From a virus: 24,053 bases of DNA. A program made the translations under genes and the position numbers. The stretch spans positions 1-24,053 of the IMG/VR virus record IMGVR_UViG_3300007538_000180; one strand, 5' to 3'. Below are positions 8,171 to 14,620 of this stretch, piece after piece. Under the pieces are notes generated by a model that saw only the letters and a program-made list of their open reading frames with translations, searched no databases and had not been told where the DNA came from. How positions within the stretch are numbered: position 1 is the stretch's first letter; every line of letters begins with the position of its first letter.

Positions 8171-9643
8171 TTAAAGTTTTACAGAAAATCCTAAACCGCT
8201 ATCACTACCATCTGTAGGACAATCACAAAGGACTATATCCATTATTATACCATTTGAATCTATTTGCCAAGCGTAAAATTTACCTGTTCCCTTGCCTATT
8301 GTTACTCCAGAAGTACTTGAAACTGCATAGTAAAAGTTACTACCATCAAAGGGGGCGTTGTTTCGGCACACTCTTTCCCCTAAAGCAGTTGTTACTGATG
8401 AGCCTGTACAAGTAACTGCTGTTCTTACAGAATAAGTTGAATCACAATAGCCGCCTTCAGCTGTTTTGGGTGCAGCTAAATAAAAACTATTTGACCCACA
8501 CAAAGCTGCTGCTGCTGGTTGTGTTATAGTTTTTGTACAACTTATATCACTGCCTCCACTATTTGAATAACCACTAGAAGGAGGTGTAACGTAAAAAGTA
8601 ACGCTTCTTGAAGTATCTACTGAAACTGTATCAAAACTTAAAGGGCTCCATCCAGATATTGTTCCTAAAGAATTATTACCTTTTAATACTGAACCTTTTG
8701 ATGATATTTGTTGTCCACTTAAATTAGCAAGTTCACAAGTAAATTCTGGATTTGCTGCTGGTTGTGTAAATGTTTTACTACATTCTAAAGTACCACTATT
8801 AGAATAACCTGCTGGTATTGTTAAATCAAAATATAAGGTAACACTTCTGTCGCTTCCAGTTGTGTTTGCAGGGTAACTAGTAATTGCTGAACCTCCTGAA
8901 CTGCTTTTAATAGTTCCAACGCTTGCTACACTTGTAGGCTTTACAATAGTACCGCTTTGTGATATTGAACCACCTGTTAAGTTAGCTATTGTACAATCAA
9001 ATGCAGTTGATGGCGAACTTACCGTAACGCCTATACTTTGTGTAGCTGTACAAGTATTACTGTCGTTGTCGTATGCTGATACTTGTAAAGTTGTTGAACC
9101 ACCAATAGAACTTGAAACAATAGTTAAATTAGTTCCAGTTACAGTAGCTGAAACTAATGATTTGTTTGGATTGTAAACAGTATAACCAGCAATAGCTGAA
9201 CTGCCTTGTGTAAAGTAAGAACTTAAATTTATAGTAACACTATCACCGTCAACTGCTAAACTTTGCGCTGAAATGCTTCCATTTGTCGTTGGTCCACCTG
9301 AACAAGTTGTTCCTGATATATATGCAGGTTGTGTAATACTTTTAACGCAGTCTATATAACCATTCTCACTATTGTTAAATCCTGATGGTATAGCTATTCT
9401 TACAGTTAATATTCTTGTTGTGGATGTTGTTTCTACAGCAAATTTGTCGTTACTAAAGTCAGGGTCTGTTGACGTTATAGAAAGTACAGTTCCATAATCT
9501 AATACTGGGTCTATTATTTGCCCTTGTTGGTCAATAGCTAGGTTTTGTATATTTGCTATTTCACAAGTAAAAAGCGGTTCAGGTACCGATGGTTCTGTTA
9601 AATTTAAATAAAATGGGCTTCTTACGTTAATTTTTGTGCTCAT
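8171..9643 (-). CDS. Repeat-rich virion surface protein with three tandem beta modules, 490 aa
   Basis: Three related modules can be aligned by eye at about residues 25-107, 215-298 and 301-377. Each begins F[TD]C[ETS]xANL/I, has IPxGYSNSG or similar near its end, and closes C(S/V/T)KxxTQPA, with a Cys near each end that could pair. Between modules one and two lies a different Ig-like segment (about 120-208). The C-terminal domain (about 380-490) has eight Cys and ends in CDCPTDGSDSGLGF. It is Ser/Thr/Gly-rich, has no signal peptide, and fits a virion adhesin or decorated tail protein. Start overlaps the previous stop as ATGA. It may be a tail tube protein with Ig-like decorations, but I cannot show this. 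Confidence 0.72.
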   Translation of the reverse strand: MSTKINVRSPFYLNLTEPSVPEPLFTCEIANIQNLAIDQQGQIIDPVLDYGTVLSITSTDPDFSNDKFAVETTSTTRILTVRIAIPSGFNNSENGYIDCVKSITQPAYISGTTCSGGPTTNGSISAQSLAVDGDSVTINLSSYFTQGSSAIAGYTVYNPNKSLVSATVTGTNLTIVSSSIGGSTTLQVSAYDNDSNTCTATQSIGVTVSSPSTAFDCTIANLTGGSISQSGTIVKPTSVASVGTIKSSSGGSAITSYPANTTGSDRSVTLYFDLTIPAGYSNSGTLECSKTFTQPAANPEFTCELANLSGQQISSKGSVLKGNNSLGTISGWSPLSFDTVSVDTSRSVTFYVTPPSSGYSNSGGSDISCTKTITQPAAAALCGSNSFYLAAPKTAEGGYCDSTYSVRTAVTCTGSSVTTALGERVCRNNAPFDGSNFYYAVSSTSGVTIGKGTGKFYAWQIDSNGIIMDIVLCDCPTDGSDSGLGFSVKL

Positions 9644-10161
9644 CGTAATCTATCTTCTTTTAATGTATATGCTAAAAAGTCTTCCACGTCAAGTGCGTAT
9701 GACTTAGCTAATTCTTCTGGTAGTTTTTTAAAACCTTGTTGAAATGGTATAGTAAAAAATAAACTGGGTTTAATACCTTTTTTAAATATACTATTTGCTA
9801 ATATATGCCCTATTGTTGTGTAATTACCTTTTTTAAATTTACCACTTTCATCTCTTAGCCTTATATTGCGTGCTTTTGCCCATTTAGCTAATGGTTCGGC
9901 AGGCGGTTTTTTATCCCTAAATGAATAAGGCGTATCGTATTTTTTATCTTTACCACTTACACCCTTGTCAATAAATACGCCATAGTCTTCCATTATAAAC
10001 TCAACACGGAATGAGTTTTCACTAGCTTTAACATCACCTTTTAAACTATTATATAAGTCCTTAGATACGTTTTTTTTGCCTTTGGTTAGCCTTGTCCTGG
10101 CTTGTTTAATAACAAACTTTTTAAAAGCATCTAATACAGCTTGCGTTCTTTTAATTTCCAT
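9640..10161 (-). CDS. Neck/tail-completion-type protein (HK97 gp10-like position), 173 aa
   Basis: The protein is basic, with the stretch DYGVFIDKGVSGKDKKYDTP at about 59-78 and PPAEPLAKWAKARNIRLRDE at about 86-105, then GNYTTIGHILANSIFKKGIK and PSLFFTIPFQQGFKKLPEEL. Proteins with these motifs lie between the tail chaperone/terminator genes and the tail genes in many flavobacterial phages. By length, basic character and position it resembles HK97 gp10-type head-tail connector or tail completion proteins. That assignment is by context and not by a catalytic or binding motif. Its ATG overlaps the preceding stop as TAATG. Confidence 0.72.
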   Translation of the reverse strand: MEIKRTQAVLDAFKKFVIKQARTRLTKGKKNVSKDLYNSLKGDVKASENSFRVEFIMEDYGVFIDKGVSGKDKKYDTPYSFRDKKPPAEPLAKWAKARNIRLRDESGKFKKGNYTTIGHILANSIFKKGIKPSLFFTIPFQQGFKKLPEELAKSYALDVEDFLAYTLKEDRLR

Positions 10162-10619
10162 TAGTCACAAATTGTCATATCGTTTTGTACCACTACGTCA
10201 AACGTAGCTGCCCAGCCTGCAAGTTTATTTTCAAACCTGTCTACAAATGGTTCACAGCTTACATCGCCCTCTATTTGGTAAAGGTTAGTATATAAGTCGC
10301 CACGCTGTAAAAGGTTTATTACTCTTGTTTGTACTGCTAACTGGGTATTTAATACGTCTTGTTCGTTATCGTTTCCTACAAATATATCAGTAACCGCATC
10401 TTTACTAATGTCAACAACATCCATTGAAAGTATGCTAATATTAAAGGTTAATGTTTTAGTTCCTATTGTTGTGTTATTTACTATAACATGCGAAAGTGGA
10501 AATATTGTAGTTTTGTTTAAATCAACATCATCAATAGAACCAAATGTAACTGTATTTACAAACGGTTCAGCTTGTAATGCTTCTTTTATTTGTTTTGTAA
10601 CGTTGTAAAAACCTTTCAT
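10161..10619 (-). CDS. Tail terminator-like conserved phage protein, 152 aa
   Basis: Recognisable as a conserved Bacteroidota phage protein by its start MKGFYNVTKQIKEAL, the central IFPLSHVIVNNTTI, NDNEQDVLNTQLAVQTRVI and the ending CEPFVDRFENKLAGWAATFD. Size and position next to the neck-type protein fit a tail terminator, which caps the tail tube and joins it to the head; this is inference. Its start codon overlaps the stop of the -1 frame of the tail chaperone gene (ATGA), evidence that translation arrives through that frame. Confidence 0.75.
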   Translation of the reverse strand: MKGFYNVTKQIKEALQAEPFVNTVTFGSIDDVDLNKTTIFPLSHVIVNNTTIGTKTLTFNISILSMDVVDISKDAVTDIFVGNDNEQDVLNTQLAVQTRVINLLQRGDLYTNLYQIEGDVSCEPFVDRFENKLAGWAATFDVVVQNDMTICD

Positions 10620-10774
10620 CGTTTTTTAATTAACTTCTTTTCTAATTCTACCTTGTCCTTTTCAAATGCTAAATACAATAGGCATTGATGAACGTTTAAT
10701 TTTGTAACCTCGTCAAATCTGGTAACATCCCCTTGAGCCAAACCATAGATTGACTGGAACCAGCCCCACTTAGC
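10616..10774 (-). CDS. -1 frame extension of the tail assembly chaperone (G/GT-type fusion)
   Basis: In the -1 frame the sequence after 10774 reads AKWGWFQSIYGLAQGDVTRF and then DEVTKLNVHQCLLYLAFEKD before a Lys-rich end and a TGA at 10618-10616. The WGW.QSIY.LA.GDV..F pattern is one I associate with phage tail chaperone C-termini, and the frame explains a 76-base gap that otherwise holds no gene. It has no ATG of its own near its start, so it must be reached by frameshifting from the upstream ORF. A single -1 shift gives a fusion of 247 residues. The stop overlaps the next start as ATGA, tying the tail terminator-like gene to the shifted frame. Confidence 0.72.
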   Translation of the reverse strand, partial: AKWGWFQSIYGLAQGDVTRFDEVTKLNVHQCLLYLAFEKDKVELEKKLIKKR

Positions 10775-11358
10775 CCCAAACGTTCCATCTGCTGAATAGT
10801 CAGTGTGTTCGGTATCTCCTTGTGTAAATAACTCAGGATAGTTTGTACTAATTCGTTGCTTAAATTGTAAAAAAAAACCATAGCACCAAACACAATGTCT
10901 AAAGGCATTTTTTTAAACGTATTGGCTTGTTCTAAGCCCTTATATTCTTCTATCTGGTACTTAGTACCCTTTTTATATTTTATTGGTCTATAAAGCACGC
11001 TCATAGCTTTGTGCATTGTTTGCCAGTCTGCAAGGTTTTCATCAAGGTCAATATATTCGCCAAGTGTTAAATCGTCAAGTACTGGAATAAACCCATACTC
11101 ATTACCATCTAATTCAAAAGTTGGTATAAGTTTGTGCTTAACATCAAACACCTCATTAATTAAACCTGTTACATGCTGTACACTTTTATACTTTATAGCA
11201 GCTACATCTTTAAGGTCTAGGTTACAAAATATTTCTATCATTTTTTGCAATAAAAACATTGTATCCTCGTTTTCCTTTGTGTTTAGTTTTTCAAAACGTT
11301 GGTACTGTTCTAAGGTTATTTCGTTTAAACTTTCCGGAACTGTTATTTCTAGTTTCAT
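10696..11358 (-). CDS. Tail assembly chaperone, short (non-shifted) product, 220 aa
   Basis: First gene of the tail operon, with a -7 promoter element just upstream. Motifs familiar from flavobacterial phages: ITVPESLNEITLEQYQRF at the N-terminus, LTLGEYIDLDENLADWQTMH near 98-117 and YRPIKYKKGTKYQIEEYKG near 122-140. In siphophages such proteins coat the tape measure during tail assembly and come in a short and a frameshifted long form. The last 25 residues of this frame look like a shadow: the -1 frame over the same bases carries far more conserved-looking sequence (see the extension entry). The tape measure lies several genes downstream, farther than usual, so the chaperone role is inferred. 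Confidence 0.78.
   Translation of the reverse strand: MKLEITVPESLNEITLEQYQRFEKLNTKENEDTMFLLQKMIEIFCNLDLKDVAAIKYKSVQHVTGLINEVFDVKHKLIPTFELDGNEYGFIPVLDDLTLGEYIDLDENLADWQTMHKAMSVLYRPIKYKKGTKYQIEEYKGLEQANTFKKMPLDIVFGAMVFFYNLSNELVQTILSYLHKEIPNTLTIQQMERLGLSGAGSSQSMVWLKGMLPDLTRLQN
10774..10780 (-). promoter_or_regulatory. Candidate -1 ribosomal slippery heptamer T TTG GGG
   Basis: The heptamer lies in the zero frame as CGT TTG GGG, which fits X XXY YYZ. A -1 slip here joins ...QQMERLG to AKWGWFQSIY without loss, exactly where the conserved-looking -1 frame begins. Ten bases downstream, 10763-10754 holds a short palindrome (CTGGTTCCAG on the transcribed strand) that could form only a weak hairpin. 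A run of nine T (10877-10869) further upstream is another in-frame slippery site (T TTT TTT). Confidence 0.5.
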
Positions 11359-11376
11359 AGTATATAATTACAATAA

Positions 11377-11384
11377 CAAATATA
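11377..11384 (-). promoter_or_regulatory. Bacteroidota-type promoter element upstream of the tail operon
   Basis: The transcribed strand reads TATATTTG, a perfect match to the Bacteroidota -7 consensus TAnnTTTG, 18 bases before the first tail gene's ATG. No TTTG or TTG is seen at the usual -33 distance; only T-rich sequence is there. It lies just after the terminator at 11396-11421, so the tail operon appears to be restarted here. The weak -33 could mean use of another sigma factor or an activator. Confidence 0.5.
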
Positions 11385-11395
11385 AAACTTTGTAT

Positions 11396-11421
11396 AATAA
11401 GAAAAGGGGCATATAGCCCCA
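11396..11421 (-). terminator. Intrinsic terminator closing the four-gene cassette
   Basis: On the transcribed strand GGGGC-TATAT-GCCCC forms a five-base-pair GC stem with a five-base loop, followed by TTTTCTTATT. It lies about 30 bases after the stop of the 75-residue gene and before the tail promoter. Confidence 0.8.
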
Positions 11422-11450
11422 GTTCCCAATCAAAAACAAAATGAAAAAAT

Positions 11451-11678
11451 TTATTGACCTAATATAAATCTTTTGTAAGCATACCTGTAAGCAACTTCAA
11501 TAGCTGCTTCAAGTTCAGTGCTGTTTTGTTTGTATGTTTCTTTTCCATCTATTTTTGTTTGCCCCTTGTAATCAATATATAGTTTAACCTCAACATTTTT
11601 AGTCCCTGTCGTTGTAGGCTTTTGCACTACATATATTTTTTCATACCAGCAGGCTTCTTTCATTTTATAGTATTCCAA
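11451..11678 (-). CDS. Hypothetical small protein, up to 75 aa
   Basis: Unrecognised. The sequence is Lys/Tyr-rich with VVQKPTTTGTKNVEVKLYID in the middle and an amphipathic helix ELEAAIEVAYRYAYKRFI at the end. The first ATG (11678) overlaps the upstream membrane protein gene by 14 bases; an ATG five codons later (11663) follows that gene's TAA by one base and would give 70 residues starting MKEACWYEK. I cannot choose between them, though the second fits the tight spacing of neighbours better. It is the last gene before a strong terminator, so it belongs to the cassette starting at 12306. Confidence 0.6.
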   Translation of the reverse strand: MEYYKMKEACWYEKIYVVQKPTTTGTKNVEVKLYIDYKGQTKIDGKETYKQNSTELEAAIEVAYRYAYKRFILGQ

Positions 11679-11850
11679 TTATTTTATCACTTATTTTGTT
11701 AGCCCATAGCATAAAGTACATAAAGAAGTACATTGATGCAATAGCTAAAGTAACAAATAAAAACGCACCGCCTATAATTTTAAGTACATTTTTACGGTTT
11801 TCTTTTTTAGTTAACTTACTAATCAAAAGATACTCAGTTGTGTTTTCCAT
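11665..11850 (-). CDS. Small single-pass membrane protein, 61 aa
   Basis: A basic N-terminal part (KLTKKENRKN, about 12-21) precedes one clear membrane helix, VLKIIGGAFLFVTLAIASMY to FFMYFML, about residues 22-48, and a short tail. The positive-inside rule places the N-terminus in the cytoplasm. Its gene follows the previous stop by one base. Small membrane proteins in moron-like phage cassettes often alter the host surface or exclude other phages; that is context only, and no family is recognised. Confidence 0.62.
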   Translation of the reverse strand: MENTTEYLLISKLTKKENRKNVLKIIGGAFLFVTLAIASMYFFMYFMLWANKISDKIIGIL

Positions 11851-11851
11851 T

Positions 11852-12037
11852 TTAACTTATTTTAATTAAACCTAAACCCAGTTCGTTAGCTGCATAGTTA
11901 ATATGCTTTTGGGTTGTTACACTCCACCAGCCTAATTGTATAAGCTGCGTTCCTTCTATTGTGGCTACATGCGTATTATAAGAATATACTTTATTGCCAT
12001 CTATTTTTAAATTCTGTTTGTATTTGTCAAGTGTCAT
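11852..12037 (-). CDS. Small conserved phage protein, 61 aa (possibly DUF8033-like)
   Basis: The sequence carries NKVYSYNTHVATIEG (about 14-28), then LGWWSVTTQKHINYAANELG (about 35-54). The pattern 'VxSYxTxVAxI ... WS.TT.KHIN..A.ELG' recurs in small phage and plasmid proteins that I believe are catalogued as DUF8033; the name is uncertain and no function is known to me. The gene lies 11 bases after the 85-residue gene with an A-rich leader and shares its promoter. Confidence 0.62.
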   Translation of the reverse strand: MTLDKYKQNLKIDGNKVYSYNTHVATIEGTQLIQLGWWSVTTQKHINYAANELGLGLIKIS

Positions 12038-12048
12038 GTTCTTTGTTT

Positions 12049-12306
12049 TTAAATTAATTCTATAATTAAAGCCCTGTCATCTACCGTTGCTGTTATTAAA
12101 CCAGCTTCAACTAATTCTTGTATTACTTGTTGATATTCATCTAAGTATAATAATTTTAACATACCTTTTACTGTTTTAGGTTCCTTAGGCTCATCATCAT
12201 GTAACCATATAGCATATAAAGTATCTGTTTGCTTTTCAAAATACCTTCTGAACATGGTATCTAGTGTTCTTAATTTTGGGGGGTAAGTGTAAATAAAATC
12301 TTCCAT
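12049..12306 (-). CDS. Hypothetical protein, first gene of the cassette, 85 aa
   Basis: Unrecognised. The protein starts MEDFIYTYPPKLRTLDTMF, is mixed-charge, and is probably helical in its second half (DEYQQVIQELVEAGLITATV, about 56-75), which could be a winged-helix fragment. It is led by a 27-base A-rich leader behind the best promoter in the window. No membrane segment or signal peptide is seen. Confidence 0.6.
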   Translation of the reverse strand: MEDFIYTYPPKLRTLDTMFRRYFEKQTDTLYAIWLHDDEPKEPKTVKGMLKLLYLDEYQQVIQELVEAGLITATVDDRALIIELI

Positions 12307-12332
12307 TTTGTTTTTGTTTTTAAATTATATAC

Positions 12333-12363
12333 CAAATGTACAACCTTTTTTTATACTTACAAA
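12333..12363 (-). promoter_or_regulatory. Strong Bacteroidota-type promoter, TTTG-N19-TACATTTG
   Basis: The transcribed strand has TTTG (12363-12360), a 19-base spacer and TACATTTG (12340-12333). Both elements match the Bacteroidota housekeeping sigma consensus with normal spacing. Transcription would start about 7 bases beyond and reach the ATG at 12306 with a short A-rich leader. It sits between the terminase gene and the four-gene cassette, in the largest gene-free stretch of that region (about 99 bases). Confidence 0.75.
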
Positions 12364-12405
12364 CATTTAATTAACTTTTTTTTAATTTTAACAAAATTTT
12401 AACAT

Positions 12406-13575
12406 TTAGTAAATATAATATTCCCCTTTGTTTGGGTTTTCAAGCTGGTCGGTTAGTATATAGCGTGCAGCATCAATACAGTCTGGGTGCGCCCCTGTGG
12501 GCTTTTGTAGCGTATTACCTTCTTTGTCTTTAGACCATACATAACCCTGTAATTCTTTTTTAAGGTTTTTACTATTAGCTGTAATGTATATTTCATTTTG
12601 GTTTATTAGGTTTATTCCATATACTACGCTATCCCTGCCTTTGCTTACTGGGTAAACGTTATGACCGTAACTTTGTAGTTCTGCTATTGACTTAGGTTCT
12701 GCACTATCCGCTACTATTGTTTCGTTAATGCCTTGTTCAGTTAGGAACCTACTTATATCCCTATTTAACATTCCCTTTTTATATAACACCTCATCGTATA
12801 TGTAGGCATCGTTCCATTTGTATAATGCTATTAAAGTTGTAGGATCCACACTATACCCAAAGTCCATTCCGTAACCTAAAAGCCTTGCATCAATAGGCAG
12901 GTTGTCTATTTCTTTCCAATCAGGTATACAGGCACCCTCTAAACTACCTTGTTCACCTAGTCCGTACACTTTCCACCAGTTAGCCCAATAGGTTGAGGTT
13001 TTAGCCTTTTCCCTAGCCTTTTCTATTTCCTTTACAATGCTTTCAGGTAGTGCGTCATTGTCTTTATAGGTTAAAGTAATGTAATCGGTATCGGGTTTAC
13101 CTATTAGTTCTTTATCTACCCAGAACAAACTACTGGGGTTATAGTCTAACCATATTGTGCCGCTTGTTCTTATTGCTAATTGGGTGTAAGCATCAAAGGG
13201 TACATTGTTACATTCGTTTATGTATAAGTCAGTCCGCCTTGCACCCCTTAACTTGTCAGGCTGGTCTGTACTAAAAAACTCAATATAGCTGCCATTGCTA
13301 AAATTGTACTTTAAAGTGCTTTTATTGAACTGGGTGTCATTATACCTGTTTTGCCCTTTAAGTATTCCTAAGAAGTCCTTTAATGCACCTCTACGCAGGT
13401 GTGGTATGCTTTCACTAACTACACTTATTTCCTTGTAAGGGTTTTTAATAGCGTAGTCAATTAATATAGCAAGTATGGAAATTGTTTTAGAAGCAGAAGT
13501 ACCGCCTTTTACTATGCGTATCCTACTTTGTAATTCCCTTAACTTTCTAGTCGCAATAGTTTGCTTAATGCGCAT
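12406..13575 (-). CDS. terL: Terminase large subunit (PBSX/Terminase_3 type), 389 aa
   Basis: The DNA packaging motor ATPase and genome-cutting nuclease. The N-terminal ATPase shows a Walker A-like VKGGTSASKT (about 22-31), a Walker B with catalytic Glu in LYINECN (about 117-123) and the coupling motif LDYNPSS (143-149). The C-terminal RNase H-like nuclease has acidic residues Asp238 (GYGMDFGYS), Asp290 (IVADSAEP) and Asp365/Asp368 (HPDCIDAARY). Length is slightly short for the family but all motifs are present. The ATG follows the small subunit stop by one base. Unlike most tailed phages, no portal gene follows it. Confidence 0.95.
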   Translation of the reverse strand: MRIKQTIATRKLRELQSRIRIVKGGTSASKTISILAILIDYAIKNPYKEISVVSESIPHLRRGALKDFLGILKGQNRYNDTQFNKSTLKYNFSNGSYIEFFSTDQPDKLRGARRTDLYINECNNVPFDAYTQLAIRTSGTIWLDYNPSSLFWVDKELIGKPDTDYITLTYKDNDALPESIVKEIEKAREKAKTSTYWANWWKVYGLGEQGSLEGACIPDWKEIDNLPIDARLLGYGMDFGYSVDPTTLIALYKWNDAYIYDEVLYKKGMLNRDISRFLTEQGINETIVADSAEPKSIAELQSYGHNVYPVSKGRDSVVYGINLINQNEIYITANSKNLKKELQGYVWSKDKEGNTLQKPTGAHPDCIDAARYILTDQLENPNKGEYYIY

Positions 13576-13576
13576 G

Positions 13577-13819
13577 CTAGTCTACAAACAACGGTAAGTC
13601 TTCGTTGATTGTAATATCTTTGGTTTCTCTAGGCTTACCAGCGTAGTAATTATAAAAAAGCTGTACATATTTAAAATCACCCCTTTGTAAACCTTGTGTA
13701 AGTGCTTCAAAAGCTAAAGGTTCTAATGGCGTTAGTTTTTCTATTAATTGTATTTCTTCAGCCTTTGGTTTACGCCCTGCGCCTTCACGTGCGCCTCCAT
13801 TAAATATGCGTTTATCCAT
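13577..13819 (-). CDS. terS: Terminase small subunit, 80 aa
   Basis: The protein recognises phage DNA for packaging. It begins with GGAREGAGRKP (about 8-18), the AT-hook-like start common to many small terminases, followed by a helical region LEPLAFEALTQGLQRGDFKY and the ending YYAGKPRETKDITINEDLP typical of Bacteroidota phage small subunits. At 80 residues it is short and probably lacks a separate HTH domain upstream. Its location directly before the large subunit supports the call. Confidence 0.85.
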   Translation of the reverse strand: MDKRIFNGGAREGAGRKPKAEEIQLIEKLTPLEPLAFEALTQGLQRGDFKYVQLFYNYYAGKPRETKDITINEDLPLFVD

Positions 13820-13858
13820 TTGAAAAAAATTGTTTATTCAATTATACAATAAAAAAAG

Positions 13859-13942
13859 TTAACGTTTGTTAAAAGCGTATGCCATACCCATTACAAAACC
13901 AAAGCCTATTAAACCAAAAAGTTCTACCAGTTCAGCAGCCAT
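13859..13942 (-). CDS. 27-residue single-pass membrane microprotein
   Basis: Starts at a TAATG junction with the stop of the DnaA-like gene and reads MAAELVELFGLIGFGFVMGM then AYAFNKR. An acidic N-terminus, a Gly-rich hydrophobic helix with small-residue spacing (GLIGFGFVMGMAYA) and a basic end give a convincing mini membrane protein. The coupling and absence of any other gene in this 120-base gap argue that it is real. Function unknown; a holin-like or regulatory microprotein is possible. Confidence 0.6.
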   Translation of the reverse strand: MAAELVELFGLIGFGFVMGMAYAFNKR

Positions 13943-14415
13943 TATTCAACAGTTTGTAGCCCTTCTTTTTCTACCAGTTCAGGCTCGTATTTATTTAAAC
14001 GTTGTGCAAAGTAACCATACTTAATCATTACTTCTTTATGCTTTGCTAGTAGTTTGTTGTATTGTTCTTCGTAAAAGCCTTCTATACTTTCTGCTAACCT
14101 AAAACCTTTAGGGTCTATTGCTATTGCCTTTTGTAGCCTTGTATTAATTTCATCATAGTTGTGTTTTAATACTTTGTCTACTTTTAACCAATGTTCCATC
14201 TTACGGTTAAAGTGTAATACTGTGGCATGATCACGCCCCATTGAACGCCCTATGGATGATAGTGTGTCGTGTGTGTTTTCTTTTGTTAATTTGTAGTATA
14301 TTGCTCGTGCGTCAATATATTCTTTTACCCTAGTGTCTTTAGTAATGTCTAGGTTAAAGTATTGTTCAACTACTTCTTTAATTAATTTTTGTGCGTTTGT
14401 TAATTTGTTTTTCAT
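13942..14415 (-). CDS. Stand-alone DnaA domain IV-like DNA-binding protein, 157 aa
   Basis: Residues about 34-75 match the DNA-binding domain of the replication initiator DnaA: YIDARAIYYKLTKENTHDTL, then a helix-turn-helix SSIGRSMGRDHATVLHFNRK whose GRDHATVLH is the DnaA signature that reads DnaA boxes. The ATPase (domain III) and helicase-loading parts are absent. The C-terminal half is a predicted helical region without a known motif. It may mark the phage origin, compete with host DnaA at oriC or act as a regulator. It lies just before the terminase genes and three bases or fewer from its neighbours. Confidence 0.85.
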   Translation of the reverse strand: MKNKLTNAQKLIKEVVEQYFNLDITKDTRVKEYIDARAIYYKLTKENTHDTLSSIGRSMGRDHATVLHFNRKMEHWLKVDKVLKHNYDEINTRLQKAIAIDPKGFRLAESIEGFYEEQYNKLLAKHKEVMIKYGYFAQRLNKYEPELVEKEGLQTVE

Positions 14416-14416
14416 G

Positions 14417-14620
14417 TTAATTGTCTGTTAGTTTTTTTTTAATTTCTTTAATTGTCATATACTCACTTTCGTGTAGTGCTTTTAAAATACCAGCGCAGGC
14501 TTCGTAGTCTTCGCTTTGTTCATATATTTCTATTGCTTCATATAGTTCGTGTCTTGGTCTACCATTTACAAGGTCTATAAGTGCTAAATTATAAAATTCT
14601 TCTATTATATCTTTATTCAA
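14417..14620 (-). CDS. Small conserved phage protein, 67 aa
   Basis: An acidic helical protein with LALIDLVNGRPRHELYEAIE (about 12-31) and DYEACAGILKALHESEY (about 38-54), a pattern met in small flavobacterial phage proteins of unknown role. It begins in an ATGA overlap with the second glycosyltransferase gene, so it is made with the modification island. No metal-binding or membrane feature is seen. Confidence 0.65.
   Translation of the reverse strand: MNKDIIEEFYNLALIDLVNGRPRHELYEAIEIYEQSEDYEACAGILKALHESEYMTIKEIKKKLTDN

Noticed and set aside
10754-10763. Palindrome CTGGAACCAG as a frameshift-stimulating hairpin
   Set aside because: Only about five base pairs with a G-U pair; too weak to claim, though its distance from the slippery site is reasonable.
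10867-10878. Run of nine T in the tail chaperone gene as the main frameshift site (T TTT TTT)
   Set aside because: It is in phase and slippery, but a shift there would discard about 30 codons of plausible zero-frame helix (NELVQTILSYLHKE) for unconvincing sequence. T TTG GGG at 10780-10774 joins the frames exactly at the conserved part. It stays a second possibility.
12306-12405. Intrinsic terminator after the terminase large subunit
   Set aside because: The stretch is A/T-rich with T-runs but has no GC-containing stem, so the end of the terminase transcript is not marked here.
13820-13858. Terminator or promoter in the gap before the small terminase gene
   Set aside because: TTGTATAATTGAATAAACAA gives a stem with mismatches and the T-run sits right at the next ATG; TATAATTG is one base off the -7 consensus but has no -33. 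Neither is convincing.
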